Of a stretch of DNA of 64,000 nt, positions 18,474 to 28,638 are shown piece after piece. Under the pieces are notes generated by a model. It was not told the DNA's origin. It did not search any database and worked only from the letters and a program-made list of their open reading frames with translations. Both the position numbers and the translations under genes were made by a program. The stretch lies in the NCBI RefSeq assembly GCF_900113545.1, contig NZ_FOPS01000003.1:124001-188000 (forward strand), given 5' to 3'. The first letter of the stretch is position 1, and each line of letters starts with the position of its first letter. This DNA is from Neisseria elongata subsp. elongata (lineage in GTDB: Bacteria; Pseudomonadota; Gammaproteobacteria; Burkholderiales; Neisseriaceae).

Positions 18474-20558
18474 ATGTATCATATGTATAAACCTGTTTTT
18501 CTACTTGAAACTTCCGCCATGCGCGCGCCCTGGTCCGGGTTGGGCTGGCCTATTCAGGCTGTCCTGCTCTTAATGCGCGGCATTGTGCCGTTTATGATGA
18601 TGATGCCCGTATTGCTCATCGGCTATGTACTGACCATCGTGGCGGGCGTGGTTGCCGTAGCGACGGCGGGAACGGGTTTGTCGATACTTGCACCAATCTT
18701 CGGTGGCGCGGCTCATTTCCAGCTCGGACAATATGTACTGGCGGCACTGGTGTTTGCCGTGATTGTATTCATCTGTTCTCTGCCGCTGCTGTTCGCGGGC
18801 GGATTGATGTCGGCGGTGACTTCGCTGGCAGAACGGGGAAATTGTTCGATATGGCAGGTATTCGACGGCTTCAATGGGGCGTTTTGGCCGATTATCAAGC
18901 TGATGCTGCTGGGCTGCGTGCCGATGACTGCGGCAGTTTACGGCTTAACAATCATGACCCGTGCGGGTATGCATCCTTCGGATTGGCCCGTCATCCTGAT
19001 GATGATGTTGACCTTAGCCGGCGTATTTGCATTATGGATTGTGCCGCTGCCGCTGATGGTGCTGCACGGCATCCCGCCGTTACGCGCCGTCCTGATGTCG
19101 CTTATGGCGGTGGTAAAAAACATCCTGCCCGTACTGTGCCATACGGTGGGCATGCTGTTACTGCTGGGTGCATTCAACCTGTTTTTTGGCGCGCAAATGA
19201 GTTCCCTGAAAACGGGAGCCATCCTGCCGTTATACGGAAACATTTTGTTTTGGCTGATGTTCTGGCTGGTTTTGATGGTACTGGCGTTCGCCGTCCCGCT
19301 GACGGGCTATGTGTTTTACCGCAACGTTTTCACCGATTCGCCGCTGGAAGGCGGCAGCCGGCTCGGGTTGGGCGTACTGCTCGTTTTGGCTACGGGTGCG
19401 GATGCGGGAACAGTTTATTGGAAACAGGCATTCAGGCCGTCTGAAAACCGCACATCCCCCCAAACCGCCATCGGCGACAATATCCAACCCGCGGAATTGC
19501 AGAGCAGAGTACAAGATAATGAATCGCCAATATTTGCGGTGCAGGCTTTGGCCGACTACGCAGACCTGCTGAGTAACGATAAAACTATTCAATCGAAAGA
19601 GTCTGCCGAACTGATATCGGAAATGCGTTCCTACAAAACCGATTTCGCCCGCCGCCTTGCCGCTGACAGACGTCTGCCGCAGAACGATGCCGTACTCACC
19701 GATCAAAAAAGTTACCTGCGCCTACTGACCGAAATCCTAGTTGCCGAAGAAAATACCGCATTCTTTTTTCGGGGAGAGAACAAACTTTGGGCCTACGGCG
19801 ACGAAACGGTAGAGTTGGAATGGCCTGAAAACAACAATGCGGCGACGGGCCGGTCAACCTACATGAGCGTTTTGTACCGCAACGACAAACCCTTCCAAGC
19901 CGTCCAACAGATTAGCTTGAAAAAAAACCAGCAGATAGCGGGGTACGGCATTTGCGTCTTCCAGCCCGATGGCAAACTGTGGAGGGGACGTTACCATATG
20001 GCAGGAAAAGAGCAAAAAACCGACATCAAACAATACTGCCGTCAAATTTACAGCAATATCATTCATACTCGGGCAACACTGGAACAACGCGTACGCGCCA
20101 TATGGACGCTGAGTGATGCGGAAAGCGAAAGCGACGCATCCCTCAAATTTATTTCATCTTATGTCGAATATAAAAACCTGCCCGAACTGATGCCTGAAGG
20201 CATGACCGAAAACCGCCTTACCGTCGGCTATGACGCATCCGGACAGGTGCGGAACGTTTTCTGGAGTTTCGGCAAGAACGGTACGTCACACAGTCAAAAC
20301 TATTATCTTAAAAACGGTAAAGTTTATTTGGCCGAAGCCAACACCTACCGCCCGACCCCAAAAGGTTCGAACCAAGATGACTACTATGTGGAGCAGAAAT
20401 GGGCGTTTAACCTGCAAGGCAATCCCGTAAACTGGAAACCCGAACAGTCCGACCCCATGCCCGACTATCCGCTCAACCGCGAAACCATGATGCGGGACAT
20501 CGAACGCTTCATCAGAGTGGCAGCAACCGGCGGAGCAGAAAGAAAGTACATAAAATAG
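18474..20558 (+). CDS. Large membrane protein with C-terminal soluble domain, unknown function
   Basis: A 694-residue protein I do not recognise. Residues 1-290 hold about seven hydrophobic helices, including LLMRGIVPFMMMMPVLLIGYV, and resemble bacterial intracellular-loop-poor membrane proteins with a MYKPVFLLE-type start. A junction at about residues 295-325 contains a DUS-encoded stretch (FRPSENRT). The remaining 370 residues are hydrophilic, presumably periplasmic or cytoplasmic, without a known motif. The ATG at 18474 is used; a TTG ten codons earlier has no support. The two parts might be an old fusion of separate genes. Confidence 0.8.
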   Translation: MYHMYKPVFLLETSAMRAPWSGLGWPIQAVLLLMRGIVPFMMMMPVLLIGYVLTIVAGVVAVATAGTGLSILAPIFGGAAHFQLGQYVLAALVFAVIVFICSLPLLFAGGLMSAVTSLAERGNCSIWQVFDGFNGAFWPIIKLMLLGCVPMTAAVYGLTIMTRAGMHPSDWPVILMMMLTLAGVFALWIVPLPLMVLHGIPPLRAVLMSLMAVVKNILPVLCHTVGMLLLLGAFNLFFGAQMSSLKTGAILPLYGNILFWLMFWLVLMVLAFAVPLTGYVFYRNVFTDSPLEGGSRLGLGVLLVLATGADAGTVYWKQAFRPSENRTSPQTAIGDNIQPAELQSRVQDNESPIFAVQALADYADLLSNDKTIQSKESAELISEMRSYKTDFARRLAADRRLPQNDAVLTDQKSYLRLLTEILVAEENTAFFFRGENKLWAYGDETVELEWPENNNAATGRSTYMSVLYRNDKPFQAVQQISLKKNQQIAGYGICVFQPDGKLWRGRYHMAGKEQKTDIKQYCRQIYSNIIHTRATLEQRVRAIWTLSDAESESDASLKFISSYVEYKNLPELMPEGMTENRLTVGYDASGQVRNVFWSFGKNGTSHSQNYYLKNGKVYLAEANTYRPTPKGSNQDDYYVEQKWAFNLQGNPVNWKPEQSDPMPDYPLNRETMMRDIERFIRVAATGGAERKYIK

Positions 20559-20642
20559 CCGTATCCGCGCCAACCTTTCCAATTTCTTGAAACCGCACCT
20601 TCAGGCCGTCTGAAAACCAATCTGTAAAGAAAGGACAAACCC

Positions 20643-20945
20643 ATGCAGTGCCATATCGTTTGGGATAAAACATGGTTTGCGGACAAGGGGAGGCCGTGTC
20701 CCAACCCAGTTGCCTGCACGCTCTACACCCAGCTCCACCTGCCCGACGGCGGCTGGAGCGTCGTGCTTGAATTTTCCGACACACCGCCTGCGCTGCCGTC
20801 CGGCGAGAATATGGCCGAAAAGGTTTATTTCCTCGTAGAATCCGCACCGCACGAATTATTGCAACCGGGTTTCACCTTCGACTTCATGAGCGGCGGCCAC
20901 ACAGTCGGCCGCTGCACCGTTATTGCCCCTTCACACTCAGGATAA
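20643..20945 (+). CDS. Hypothetical protein, 100 residues
   Basis: A soluble 100-residue protein starting [12 protein letters not shown], with three cysteines and no signal peptide. No family recognised. A strong AAAGGACAAACCC ribosome site precedes the ATG, and pepN starts five bases after its stop, so the two are likely cotranscribed. That arrangement supports it being real. Confidence 0.75.
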   Translation: MQCHIVWDKTWFADKGRPCPNPVACTLYTQLHLPDGGWSVVLEFSDTPPALPSGENMAEKVYFLVESAPHELLQPGFTFDFMSGGHTVGRCTVIAPSHSG

Positions 20946-20950
20946 ACAAA

Positions 20951-23602
20951 ATGACCGAAAAAACCGTACACCATCTCAAAGACTATCAAGCACCCGCCTA
21001 TTTGGTATCGCAAACCGACCTGTCTTTCGATATTTACGACGGCCACACCGACATCACCGCCGCCGTGCGTTTCCTGCCGCAGCGCGCGGACGAACCGCTA
21101 GTGCTGGACGGTTCGGCCGAACTGCTGTCGGTTGCGCTGGACGGCGAAGCGGTGCAATACGAATTGGACGAAAAAAACGGCAGGCTGACCATCGCCAACC
21201 CGCTGTCAGCCCCCTTCACGCTGACAACCGCCACCCGTGTCAGGCCGTCTGAAAACAAAACCCTGATGGGGCTGTACGAAAGCGGCGGCAACCTTTACAC
21301 CCAATGCGAACCCGAAGGCTTCCGCAAAATCACCTACTATCCCGACCGCCCCGACGTGATGTCCGTCTTCACCACCACCATCACCGCCGACAAAGCGCGT
21401 TATCCCGTCCTGCTGTCCAACGGCAACCAAATAGGCGGCGGCGAACTTTCAGACGGCCGCCACTGGGCAAAATGGCACGACCCGTTTAAAAAACCGAGCT
21501 ACCTGTTCGCACTTGTGGCGGGCGACTTGGCCGTCAGCCGCGACACCTTCACCACCCGCAGCGGCCGCGAAGTCGCCATCGCCTTCTACACCCGCAAAGA
21601 AGACGCGGGCAAAACCGCCTTTGCCATAGAAGCCCTGAAAAACGCCATGAAATGGGACGAAACCCGCTTCGGGCTGGAATACGACCTGGACATTTACATG
21701 GTCGTGGCCGTGGGCGACTTCAACATGGGCGCGATGGAAAACAAAGGCCTGAACATCTTCAACACATCCTGCGTGCTGGCGGACTCCCGCACCGCCACCG
21801 ATGCCGACTTCGCCCGCGTCGAAGCCGTCATCGCCCACGAATATTTCCACAACTGGACGGGCAACCGCGTTACCTGCCGCGACTGGTTCCAGCTCTCGCT
21901 CAAAGAAGGGCTGACCGTCTTCCGCGACCAGGAATTTTCCGCCGACCGCGCCAACGCCGCCGTCTGCCGCATCGAAAACGTCGCCCTGCTGCGCGCCCAC
22001 CAGTTCCCCGAAGACGCAGGCCCCACCGCCCACCCCGTGCGCCCCGCCAGCTACGAAGACATGAACAACTTCTACACCATGACCGTGTACGAAAAAGGTG
22101 CGGAAGTCGTCCGCATGTATCACACCTTCCTAGGCGAAGAAGGCTTCCAAAAAGGTATGAAGCTCTATTTCGAACGCCACGACGGCCAAGCCGTTACCTG
22201 CGACGACTTCCGCGCCGCCATGGCCGACGCCAACGGCTTCGATTTCGAACAATTCGCCCTATGGTACAGCCAGGCGGGCACGCCCGCGCTCGACATCACA
22301 GGCCGTCTGAACGACCAAGGCGACTACGTCCTGAACATCAGACAAAGCATCCCGCCCACCCCCGACATGGTCGACAAACAGCCCATGTCCATGCCCCTTG
22401 CCGTCGCCCTGTTCAGTCCGGAAGAAGACAGCTTCGGCGAAAAAATACCCTTCCGTCTGACACCGGACGGCGCGCCGCAAACCGAAGCCGTGCTGCACAT
22501 TACCGCCGCCGAACAGCAAATCACGCTCTACGGCGCAAACCGCCCCGCCGTACCGTCCCTGCTGCGTAGCTTTTCCGCACCCGTCATTCTGAACTACCCC
22601 TACACCGACCAGGAACTCGGCATCCTCCTTTCCGCCGACGACGACCCCTTCGCCAAATGGGAAGCTGCCCAAACCCTATACCGCCGCGCCGTCCGCGCCA
22701 ACCAAACCGCACTTTCAGACGGCCTGCCCGCGCCGGAACACAACGCACTCATGCAGGCACTCGAATACGTCTTAAACGCCGACTTCAACCCCGCCTTCCA
22801 AGCCCTGCTGCTGCAACTGCCGCCCGAAGCCGACCTGTGGGCGGAAGACGATAACATCGACCCGCTGCTCGTCCACCGCGCGCGCGAAGCCCTGCTCGAC
22901 GCCGTCGCCGCCCGCTTCCTGCCGCAATTCCGCAGCCTGAACAACGAAGCCGCCGCCCAAGAGCAGGCCGCCCCCGCCGCAACGCGTTACGAATACAGTC
23001 CCGATTTGGCCGGCTGGCGCGCCCTGCGCAACACCTGCCGCGCCTACATCCTACGCGCCGACCCCGCGCACATCGCCGCCGTCGCCGAAAAATACGGCGA
23101 AATGGCGCAAAACATGACACACGAATGGGGCATACTCAACGCCGTCAACCACATCGGTCGTCCCGAACGCGACCGCCTGCTGGCGCAATTTACCGAAAAA
23201 TTCGCCGACGATCCGCTGGTGATGGACAAATACTTCGTCCTGATTGCGTCCTGCCGCCGCGCCGACACCCCGCAGCAGATACAGGCCGCCCTGCAACACC
23301 CCGCGTTCAACCTGCAAAACCCCAACAAAGCCCGCGCCCTGCTCGGCACATTCAGCCGCAACGTCCCGCACTTCCATGCCGCCGACGGCCGGGGCTACCG
23401 CTTCTTGGCCGACAAAATCCTCGAAGCCGACCGCTTCAATCCGTCGCTGGCCGCGCGGCTGGTGCACGCCTTCAACATCTGCCGCCGCCTCGAACCCATC
23501 CGCCGCAACCTGATGGCGGAACAGCTGCGCCGCATCAACGGCACCGAAGGCCTGTCGGGGGAAACGGGGGAAATCGTCGGCAAAATCCTACAGGCCGTCT
23601 GA
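20951..23602 (+). CDS. pepN: Aminopeptidase N (M1 family)
   Basis: An 883-residue zinc aminopeptidase of the proteobacterial PepN type, acting on peptide N-termini in the cytoplasm. The substrate motif GAMEN is at 260-264 and the zinc site HEYFHNW begins at 296, with the third ligand Glu in LKEGLTVF. Its C-terminal helical DUF3458-like domain fills the remainder, as in E. coli PepN. Several DUS are embedded in frame (VRPSENK, LSDGRH, TGRLND, LSDGLP). Its stop codon is part of a DUS (CAGGCCGTCTGA). Confidence 0.97.
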   Translation: MTEKTVHHLKDYQAPAYLVSQTDLSFDIYDGHTDITAAVRFLPQRADEPLVLDGSAELLSVALDGEAVQYELDEKNGRLTIANPLSAPFTLTTATRVRPSENKTLMGLYESGGNLYTQCEPEGFRKITYYPDRPDVMSVFTTTITADKARYPVLLSNGNQIGGGELSDGRHWAKWHDPFKKPSYLFALVAGDLAVSRDTFTTRSGREVAIAFYTRKEDAGKTAFAIEALKNAMKWDETRFGLEYDLDIYMVVAVGDFNMGAMENKGLNIFNTSCVLADSRTATDADFARVEAVIAHEYFHNWTGNRVTCRDWFQLSLKEGLTVFRDQEFSADRANAAVCRIENVALLRAHQFPEDAGPTAHPVRPASYEDMNNFYTMTVYEKGAEVVRMYHTFLGEEGFQKGMKLYFERHDGQAVTCDDFRAAMADANGFDFEQFALWYSQAGTPALDITGRLNDQGDYVLNIRQSIPPTPDMVDKQPMSMPLAVALFSPEEDSFGEKIPFRLTPDGAPQTEAVLHITAAEQQITLYGANRPAVPSLLRSFSAPVILNYPYTDQELGILLSADDDPFAKWEAAQTLYRRAVRANQTALSDGLPAPEHNALMQALEYVLNADFNPAFQALLLQLPPEADLWAEDDNIDPLLVHRAREALLDAVAARFLPQFRSLNNEAAAQEQAAPAATRYEYSPDLAGWRALRNTCRAYILRADPAHIAAVAEKYGEMAQNMTHEWGILNAVNHIGRPERDRLLAQFTEKFADDPLVMDKYFVLIASCRRADTPQQIQAALQHPAFNLQNPNKARALLGTFSRNVPHFHAADGRGYRFLADKILEADRFNPSLAARLVHAFNICRRLEPIRRNLMAEQLRRINGTEGLSGETGEIVGKILQAV

Positions 23603-23646
23603 AAACGAAGTTTCCGAAGGAAGCCGAGTTTCTGCGAAGCTAAAAC
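23602..23646 (+). repeat. Direct repeat, left copy flanking the DMT pseudogene
   Basis: About 44 bases beginning AAAACGAAGTTTCCGAAGGA and ending GCGAAGCTAAA, repeated almost exactly at 24548-24592. Partial inverted copies occur at 26244-26275 and 58056-58110. It contains the self-complementary TTCCGAAGGAA. Confidence 0.85.
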
Positions 23647-23666
23647 GCTGCACACAAGGAATCCCC

Positions 23667-24526
23667 ATGCCCAACCGCACCGCCGCCATCCTCGCCACCG
23701 CGCTCGCCCCGCTGATTTGGGGCAGCACCTATCTCGTGACCACCGAATTTCTGCCGCCAAACCGGCCGTTTACTGCCGCTTTAATCCGCGTGCTGCCCGC
23801 CGGGCTTTTGCTGTTGGCGTGGACGCGCAGGCTGCCTCGGCGCGGTGAATGGGGCTTTGTCGCCCTGCTCGGTTTTTTAAACATCGGCTTTTTTCAGGCC
23901 ATGCTGTTTGTGGCGGCGTACCGTTTGCCGGGCGGTTTGGCGGCGGTGCTGAGTTCCACGCAGACGCTGATGGTGCTGGTGTTCACTTGGTTAATCGGCA
24001 AAACCATGCCGCCGAAAGCGGCTTGGGGCTGGGCGGCGGCGGGCGTGGCAGGGATTGCACTGTTGGTGCTGTCGCCGCAGGCGCGCTATGGCACGCTGGG
24101 CATTTTGGCGGCACTGGCGGGCGCGGCGGCAATGGCCTTGGGCGTGTATTTGTCGAAACACCGCCGCACTTCACTGCCCGTGCTGGCGTTCACCGGCTGG
24201 CAGCTGTTTATCGGCGGACTGTGCCTGCTGCCCGTCGCCCTGCTGGCCGAACCGCCGCTGGAAGCGTTAAGCGCGGCCAACCTCGGCGGCTACCTGTATC
24301 TGTGCCTGTTCGGCGCGGTGCTGGCTTATGTGCTGTGGTTCGACGGCATCGCCAAACTGTGCCGCCCGCCGCCGTATCGTCGCTGGGATTGCTCAGCCCC
24401 GTCTGCGCCTTCGTGCTGGGCTGGCTGTTTCTCGGCCAGGGCATGGACGCGAAATCGATGGCAGGCTTTGTGTTGGTGCTGGCTTCGATTTTCGGGGTGC
24501 AGCGGGCGGTGGGGAAGGCTACCTAA
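23667..24526 (+). pseudogene. EamA/DMT transporter with a frameshift
   Basis: The first 230 codons encode a typical drug/metabolite transporter (MPNRTAAILATALAPLIWGSTYLV with the EamA motif). After FDGIAKL at about 24360 the frame shifts. The reading continues properly in another frame as SSLGLLSPVCAFVLGW and ends at 24526 (VQRAVGKAT). Insertion of one base between 24360 and 24361 would restore AKLSPPAAVSSLG. As written, the protein loses its last helices and gains an unrelated tail to 24695. It is a recent frameshift or a base-calling error. The gene is bracketed by direct repeats. Confidence 0.85.
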
Positions 24527-24547
24527 AAGCGCAGCTTCAACGAAGCT

Positions 24548-24592
24548 AAAACGAAGTTTCCGAAGGAAGCCGAGTTTCTGCGAAGCTAAACG
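24548..24592 (+). repeat. Direct repeat, right copy flanking the DMT pseudogene
   Basis: Near-identical to 23602-23646, 22 bases past the transporter's stop codon. It is preceded by an extra module (GCGCAGCTTCAACGAAGC) that also occurs, inverted, near 58100. Confidence 0.85.
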
Positions 24593-24711
24593 GGGTTTCC
24601 GCCGGACCATCGGGTTGCGGCGGAAACAAAACACCCTCCTCACCGCACATAAACTTTTCAGACGGCCTCTGCTTTCTGTATCATGGCGTGCTTGAAATCC
24701 GAAAGCCGATT

Positions 24712-26205
24712 ATGTTACCCAGCATCCCCCTCCATAAAGACATCGTCCGACCGCCGGAAACCGTGTTGGTCAATATCACACCGCAGGAAACGCGCGTGGC
24801 CGTGCTCGAAGAAAACAACATCTGCGAACTGCACATCGAGCGCAATTCCGGACACGGCCTGGTGGGCAACATTTACCTGGGCGTGGTGCGGCGCGTCCTG
24901 CCCGGTATGCAGAGCGCGTTTATCGACATCGGCTTGGAACGCGCGGCCTTCCTGCACATCGTCGACGTATTGGAACAGCGGCAAAACCCCGACGAAACCC
25001 AGCGCATCGAACACATGCTGTTCGAAGGGCAAACCGTGCTGGTGCAGGTCATCAAAGACCCGATCAACAGCAAAGGGGCGCGGCTTTCCACCCAGATTTC
25101 GCTGGCCGGACGCTTCCTCGTCCACCTGCCGCAGGAAGAACACATCGGCGTTTCCCAACGCATCGAAGACCACGAAGACCGCCACAACCTGCGCGACCGC
25201 CTGCAAAACCTGCTACCGCCGGATGCCGCGCACGGCTACATCATCCGCACCAGCGCGGAAACCGCCGGCGATGCCGAACTGCAGGCCGACATCGACTACC
25301 TGACCAAAGTGTGGGCCAACATCCGCCAACAGGCCAAAACCTGTCCGGCAGAAAGCCTGCTGTATCAGGATTTGCCCCTCAGCCTGCGCGTGCTGCGCGA
25401 CATGTTCAGCGACAACACGCGCGAAATCCTGGTCGATTCAAAAGAAAACTTCGCCAAAATGCAGCATTTCGCCACCCAATACGTTCAAGGCGCGGCGGAA
25501 AAAATCAAGCTCTTCACCGGCGAGCGGCCGCTGTTTGAAACCCACAACGTCGAAGCCGAAATCAACCGCGCCCTCCAGCCGCGCGTCAATCTCAATTTCG
25601 GCAGCTACCTGATCATCGAAGCCACCGAAGCCATGACGACGATAGACGTGAACACCGGCGGCTTCGTCGGCGCGCGCAATTTCGACGAAACCATTTTCAA
25701 AACCAACCTCGAAGCCTGCCACGCCATCGCGCGCGAACTGCGCCTGCGCAATTTGGGCGGTATCATCATCATCGACTTTATCGACATGTCTTCCGACGTG
25801 CACCGTGAAGCCGTGCTGCAGGAGCTGGCCAAAGCCCTCAGCTTCGACCGCACCCGCGTTACCCTCAACGGCTTCACCAGCCTCGGCCTGGTAGAGCTGA
25901 CGCGCAAACGCACGCGCGAAAACCTCAGCCATGTATTGTGCGAACCCTGCCCCGCCTGTCAGGGCAGAGGCCGTCTGAAAACCCCGCAGACCGTCTGCTA
26001 TGAAATCCAGCGCGAAATCGTGCGCGAAAGCCGCCGCTTCGACGTACGCCAGTTCCGCATCCTCGCCTCGCCGGAAGTGATCGATTTGTTTTTGGACGAA
26101 GAGTCGCAGTCGTTGGCGATGCTGATCGACTTTATCGGCAAACCAGTGTCGCTGGCGGTGGAAAACAGTTATACGCAGGAGCAGTTCGACGTAGTACTGA
26201 TGTAA
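24712..26205 (+). CDS. rng: Ribonuclease G
   Basis: A 497-residue RNase E/G family endonuclease for 16S rRNA 5' maturation and mRNA decay. An S1-type RNA-binding region (NIYLGVVRRVLPGMQSAFID) lies at about 40-60, and the DNase I-like catalytic part includes TIDVNTGGFVG and IIIIDFIDM. The zinc-link CPACQGRGR is near residue 425; its next residues are DUS-encoded (GRLKTP). Length fits RNase G rather than RNase E. ATG at 24712 is preferred; an in-frame GTG at 24688 is possible. Confidence 0.95.
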   Translation: MLPSIPLHKDIVRPPETVLVNITPQETRVAVLEENNICELHIERNSGHGLVGNIYLGVVRRVLPGMQSAFIDIGLERAAFLHIVDVLEQRQNPDETQRIEHMLFEGQTVLVQVIKDPINSKGARLSTQISLAGRFLVHLPQEEHIGVSQRIEDHEDRHNLRDRLQNLLPPDAAHGYIIRTSAETAGDAELQADIDYLTKVWANIRQQAKTCPAESLLYQDLPLSLRVLRDMFSDNTREILVDSKENFAKMQHFATQYVQGAAEKIKLFTGERPLFETHNVEAEINRALQPRVNLNFGSYLIIEATEAMTTIDVNTGGFVGARNFDETIFKTNLEACHAIARELRLRNLGGIIIIDFIDMSSDVHREAVLQELAKALSFDRTRVTLNGFTSLGLVELTRKRTRENLSHVLCEPCPACQGRGRLKTPQTVCYEIQREIVRESRRFDVRQFRILASPEVIDLFLDEESQSLAMLIDFIGKPVSLAVENSYTQEQFDVVLM

Positions 26206-26231
26206 GTGGAAAGCCTGTCGGCAAGAAAGCA

Positions 26232-26286
26232 AAAGGCCGTCTGAAAACTCGGCTTCCTTCGGAAACTTCGTTTTCAGACGGCCTTT
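26232..26286. terminator. DUS-pair hairpin between convergent rng and nlaA
   Basis: AAAGGCCGTCTGAAAAC and complement. The loop carries an inverted piece of the CGAAGTTTCCGAAGG repeat, which itself can pair, giving an extended structure shared by both convergent genes. Confidence 0.75.
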
Positions 26287-26315
26287 GACCAATCTGGAGA
26301 AACGGAATCCCGCCG

Positions 26316-27047
26316 TCAATGACGGTGCGCGGCGGCACGCGGGCCTTTGCCGTTAATGTGCTGCTGCTGCGTTTCAATCCACTCTTCGCAGCGGGCGGTC
26401 AGTTCGGCCTCGCTGCCGTCTTCATGGCGGATGACGGGGCCGATGATGACGTCCACCGTCCCGGGGTATTTCAAAAACGAATCTTTCGGCCAAAATTCTC
26501 CGCTGTTGAGGGCGACGGGGACAATGTCCATTTCAAACAGCTTCGCCATCCGCGCCGCGCCGCTTTTGTAACGTCCCTTGCTGCCCGGTGCGACCCGCGT
26601 GCCTTCGGGAAAAATGGTAATCCAATAGCCTTCGTCGCGCCGCTCCCTGCCCTGTTTGGCCAATTGGGCGTTGGCCTGCGCGCTGCCGCGTTCGATGCCT
26701 ATGGTTTTGACGATTTTCAGCCCCCAGCCGAAGAAGGGGATTTTAAACAGTTCGCGCTTGGCCACGAATACCTGCGGCGGGAAAATTTCCTGCAGGGCGA
26801 GCGTTTCCCAGCCGCTTTGGTGTTTGGCGCAGATGATGGACGGTTTGTCGGGGATGTTCTCCGCACCGACTAGCCGGTATTTCAAACCGACGATGTTTTT
26901 CAGCGACCACATCAGGATTTTCACCCACTGCCGGGCTACCGTGTGCGCGCCGTTGGGAACGACTGCAGCCAATAGGATGAAGGGGAACATGGTAATCAGG
27001 CTGACCACCAATATCAGCCAGTAGATAAGGTTACGCAACAACAGCAT
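26316..27047 (-). CDS. nlaA: 1-acyl-sn-glycerol-3-phosphate acyltransferase (NlaA/PlsC family)
   Basis: A 243-residue membrane-associated acyltransferase that makes phosphatidic acid. N-terminal hydrophobic helix (about 5-30), then motif I KHQSGWE, motif II FVAKRELFKIPFFGWG, and motif III FPEGTR, followed by VPVALNSGEFWP. Motif I is HX4E where most PlsC have HX4D; neisserial NlaA sequences I remember share this. Its start overlaps gmhB by 17 bases, so gmhB-nlaA is an operon. Confidence 0.92.
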   Translation of the reverse strand: MLLLRNLIYWLILVVSLITMFPFILLAAVVPNGAHTVARQWVKILMWSLKNIVGLKYRLVGAENIPDKPSIICAKHQSGWETLALQEIFPPQVFVAKRELFKIPFFGWGLKIVKTIGIERGSAQANAQLAKQGRERRDEGYWITIFPEGTRVAPGSKGRYKSGAARMAKLFEMDIVPVALNSGEFWPKDSFLKYPGTVDVIIGPVIRHEDGSEAELTARCEEWIETQQQHINGKGPRAAAHRH

Positions 27048-27612
27048 GGCCTGCCTCCGTTTCGGCTTCGTCCTGTCCCATCAGGTATTGCGAAAACGCC
27101 ATCAGGTCGTCGAAAACCTGCGTGCCTTCGGGCAGTTCGGCGGCGTGTTCCGCCAACGTTTTCTTTCCTTTACCGGTCAGCACCAGCACGGGTTTGCCGC
27201 CCGCCCCGGCCACGGCCTGCAAATCGCGCAGGCTGTCGCCCACCATATAGGTGTTTTCGGCTTTGGCGTTGAAACGGTCGAGAATGTCCAACACCATGCC
27301 GCTTTTCGGCTTGCGGCAGCCGCAGTCGGCGGCGGCGGTGTGCGGGCAGAACCAAACACCGTCTATCACGCCGCCCGCCTGCTGAACCATTTTGTGCATT
27401 TTGTTGTGCATTTCGGTCAGTTCCTGCATGGTGAACAGGCCGCGCCCAATGCCGGACTGGTTGGTGGCCACGGCCACGGTGTAGCCCGCCTCGGAGAGGA
27501 AGGCGACGGCATCCATGCTGCCGGGCAGGGGAACCCATTCATCGGCCGACTTTACAAAGTCGTCCCGGTCTTGGTTGATGACGCCGTCGCGGTCGAGAAT
27601 TATCAGTTTCAT
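27031..27612 (-). CDS. gmhB: D-glycero-beta-D-manno-heptose 1,7-bisphosphate 7-phosphatase
   Basis: A 193-residue HAD phosphatase in ADP-heptose synthesis for LOS core. Motif I is LDRDGVIN; VATNQSGIGRGLF and the structural zinc loop CPHTAAADCGCRKPKSGM identify GmhB; VGDSLRDLQA is the acidic motif. The start at 27612 (MKLIILDRDG) is preferred over one nine codons upstream. It precedes nlaA with overlap, coupling two envelope-lipid steps. Confidence 0.95.
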   Translation of the reverse strand: MKLIILDRDGVINQDRDDFVKSADEWVPLPGSMDAVAFLSEAGYTVAVATNQSGIGRGLFTMQELTEMHNKMHKMVQQAGGVIDGVWFCPHTAAADCGCRKPKSGMVLDILDRFNAKAENTYMVGDSLRDLQAVAGAGGKPVLVLTGKGKKTLAEHAAELPEGTQVFDDLMAFSQYLMGQDEAETEAGHAVVA

Positions 27613-27799
27613 ATCGGTTTTCCAAAAAGGCTGCGGCATTGTAGGGCCTGGCGCGTGCCTGTCAAGGTTTTATGTATGACGGCAGAAAGCCTGTCCCATC
27701 ATGTGTTGCGGTACGGCTGGATATTTTCAGACGGCCTGAAGATACGGTTGCGGTAAGATAATCAAAAGCGGGTATAATGTCGTTTCCCAATAATCCGTT

Positions 27800-28540
27800 A
27801 TGAACAGTGCGTGGTCAGCCATGACTCCGAAAACCTCATCTTCTGCCGCTTCGGGCAAACATCAAAACATCCTGGCACCGGTCAGTTTGGTTTGCGGGCT
27901 GCTGGCGTGGACGCTGTTGCCCATTGTCGCCGCACTGGCCGCCATCCTCACCGGCCATATCGCCTATGCCAAAAACAAGCGGTTGAAAGTCGGCGGCAAG
28001 GGTATGGCATTAACAGGGCTGGTGCTGGGTTACAGCGGTTTGGGCGCGGCGATGATGCTGATCGGTATCTGGGTCGGCATGCCGGAAGGCAAATCGCTGT
28101 GGCCGCAGGAGGCCGCCGCGCCGGCCGAACAAGCCGCTTCGGCCGTTCAGGCCAAACCCGCCGCACCGCAGCCGCGCGGTTCGGAAAACCAGGCCGCCCC
28201 CGCCGTACCGGAAAAAAACGTCAAACCGCTCCCCCCTGTAATTCCGCCGGCAGCCGTGCCGATTTTGTCCGCCCAGCAACGGGTGGAAGAAGCCTTGAAT
28301 GAAGGCACGCCATTGGACGAAATCAATGAAACCCACGAAGAAGCGGGGGAAGACGATCCCAGCCTGCGCTATTGGCAACGGATTGAAATCAAGCAAGGCA
28401 ATATCGTCATCACGCCGAAGCCGAATATTTACGGCCTGTCCGCACAGATTATGCTGTTCTCCACCCGTGAAAACGGCGGCTTGTCTTGGACTTGTGTCGG
28501 CGAATTGGACAAAACGGTGGAAGAAACCGTTTGCCGCTGA
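27800..28540 (+). CDS. DUF4190-like membrane protein with pilin-like C-terminus
   Basis: A 246-residue protein. Two hydrophobic helices at about 25-55 and 65-90 flank GHIAYAKNKRLKVGGKGMAL, the DUF4190 pattern. A Pro/Ala-rich linker follows (about 100-155). The last 60 residues contain GNIVITPKP and end GGLSWTCVGELDKTVEETVCR; this WxC...CR ending resembles the disulfide loop of type IV pilins. I infer a membrane-anchored protein with an exported pilin-like end. Function unknown. The resemblance is by eye only. Confidence 0.7.
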   Translation: MNSAWSAMTPKTSSSAASGKHQNILAPVSLVCGLLAWTLLPIVAALAAILTGHIAYAKNKRLKVGGKGMALTGLVLGYSGLGAAMMLIGIWVGMPEGKSLWPQEAAAPAEQAASAVQAKPAAPQPRGSENQAAPAVPEKNVKPLPPVIPPAAVPILSAQQRVEEALNEGTPLDEINETHEEAGEDDPSLRYWQRIEIKQGNIVITPKPNIYGLSAQIMLFSTRENGGLSWTCVGELDKTVEETVCR

Positions 28541-28561
28541 CCCGTCGGGCCATCTTGTATT

Positions 28562-28605
28562 GAAAGGCCGTCTGTAAAACCGTTTTCCGGTTTTCAGACG
28601 GCCTT
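28562..28605. terminator. DUS-pair hairpin between convergent genes
   Basis: AAAGGCCGTCTGTAAAACCG and complement. The left arm has one base changed from the DUS (GTCTGTA), the right arm is perfect. Serves the genes ending at 28540 and 28639. Confidence 0.7.
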
Positions 28606-28638
28606 GATGCTTTTATTTTCCAACGTTTGATTCTGCTT

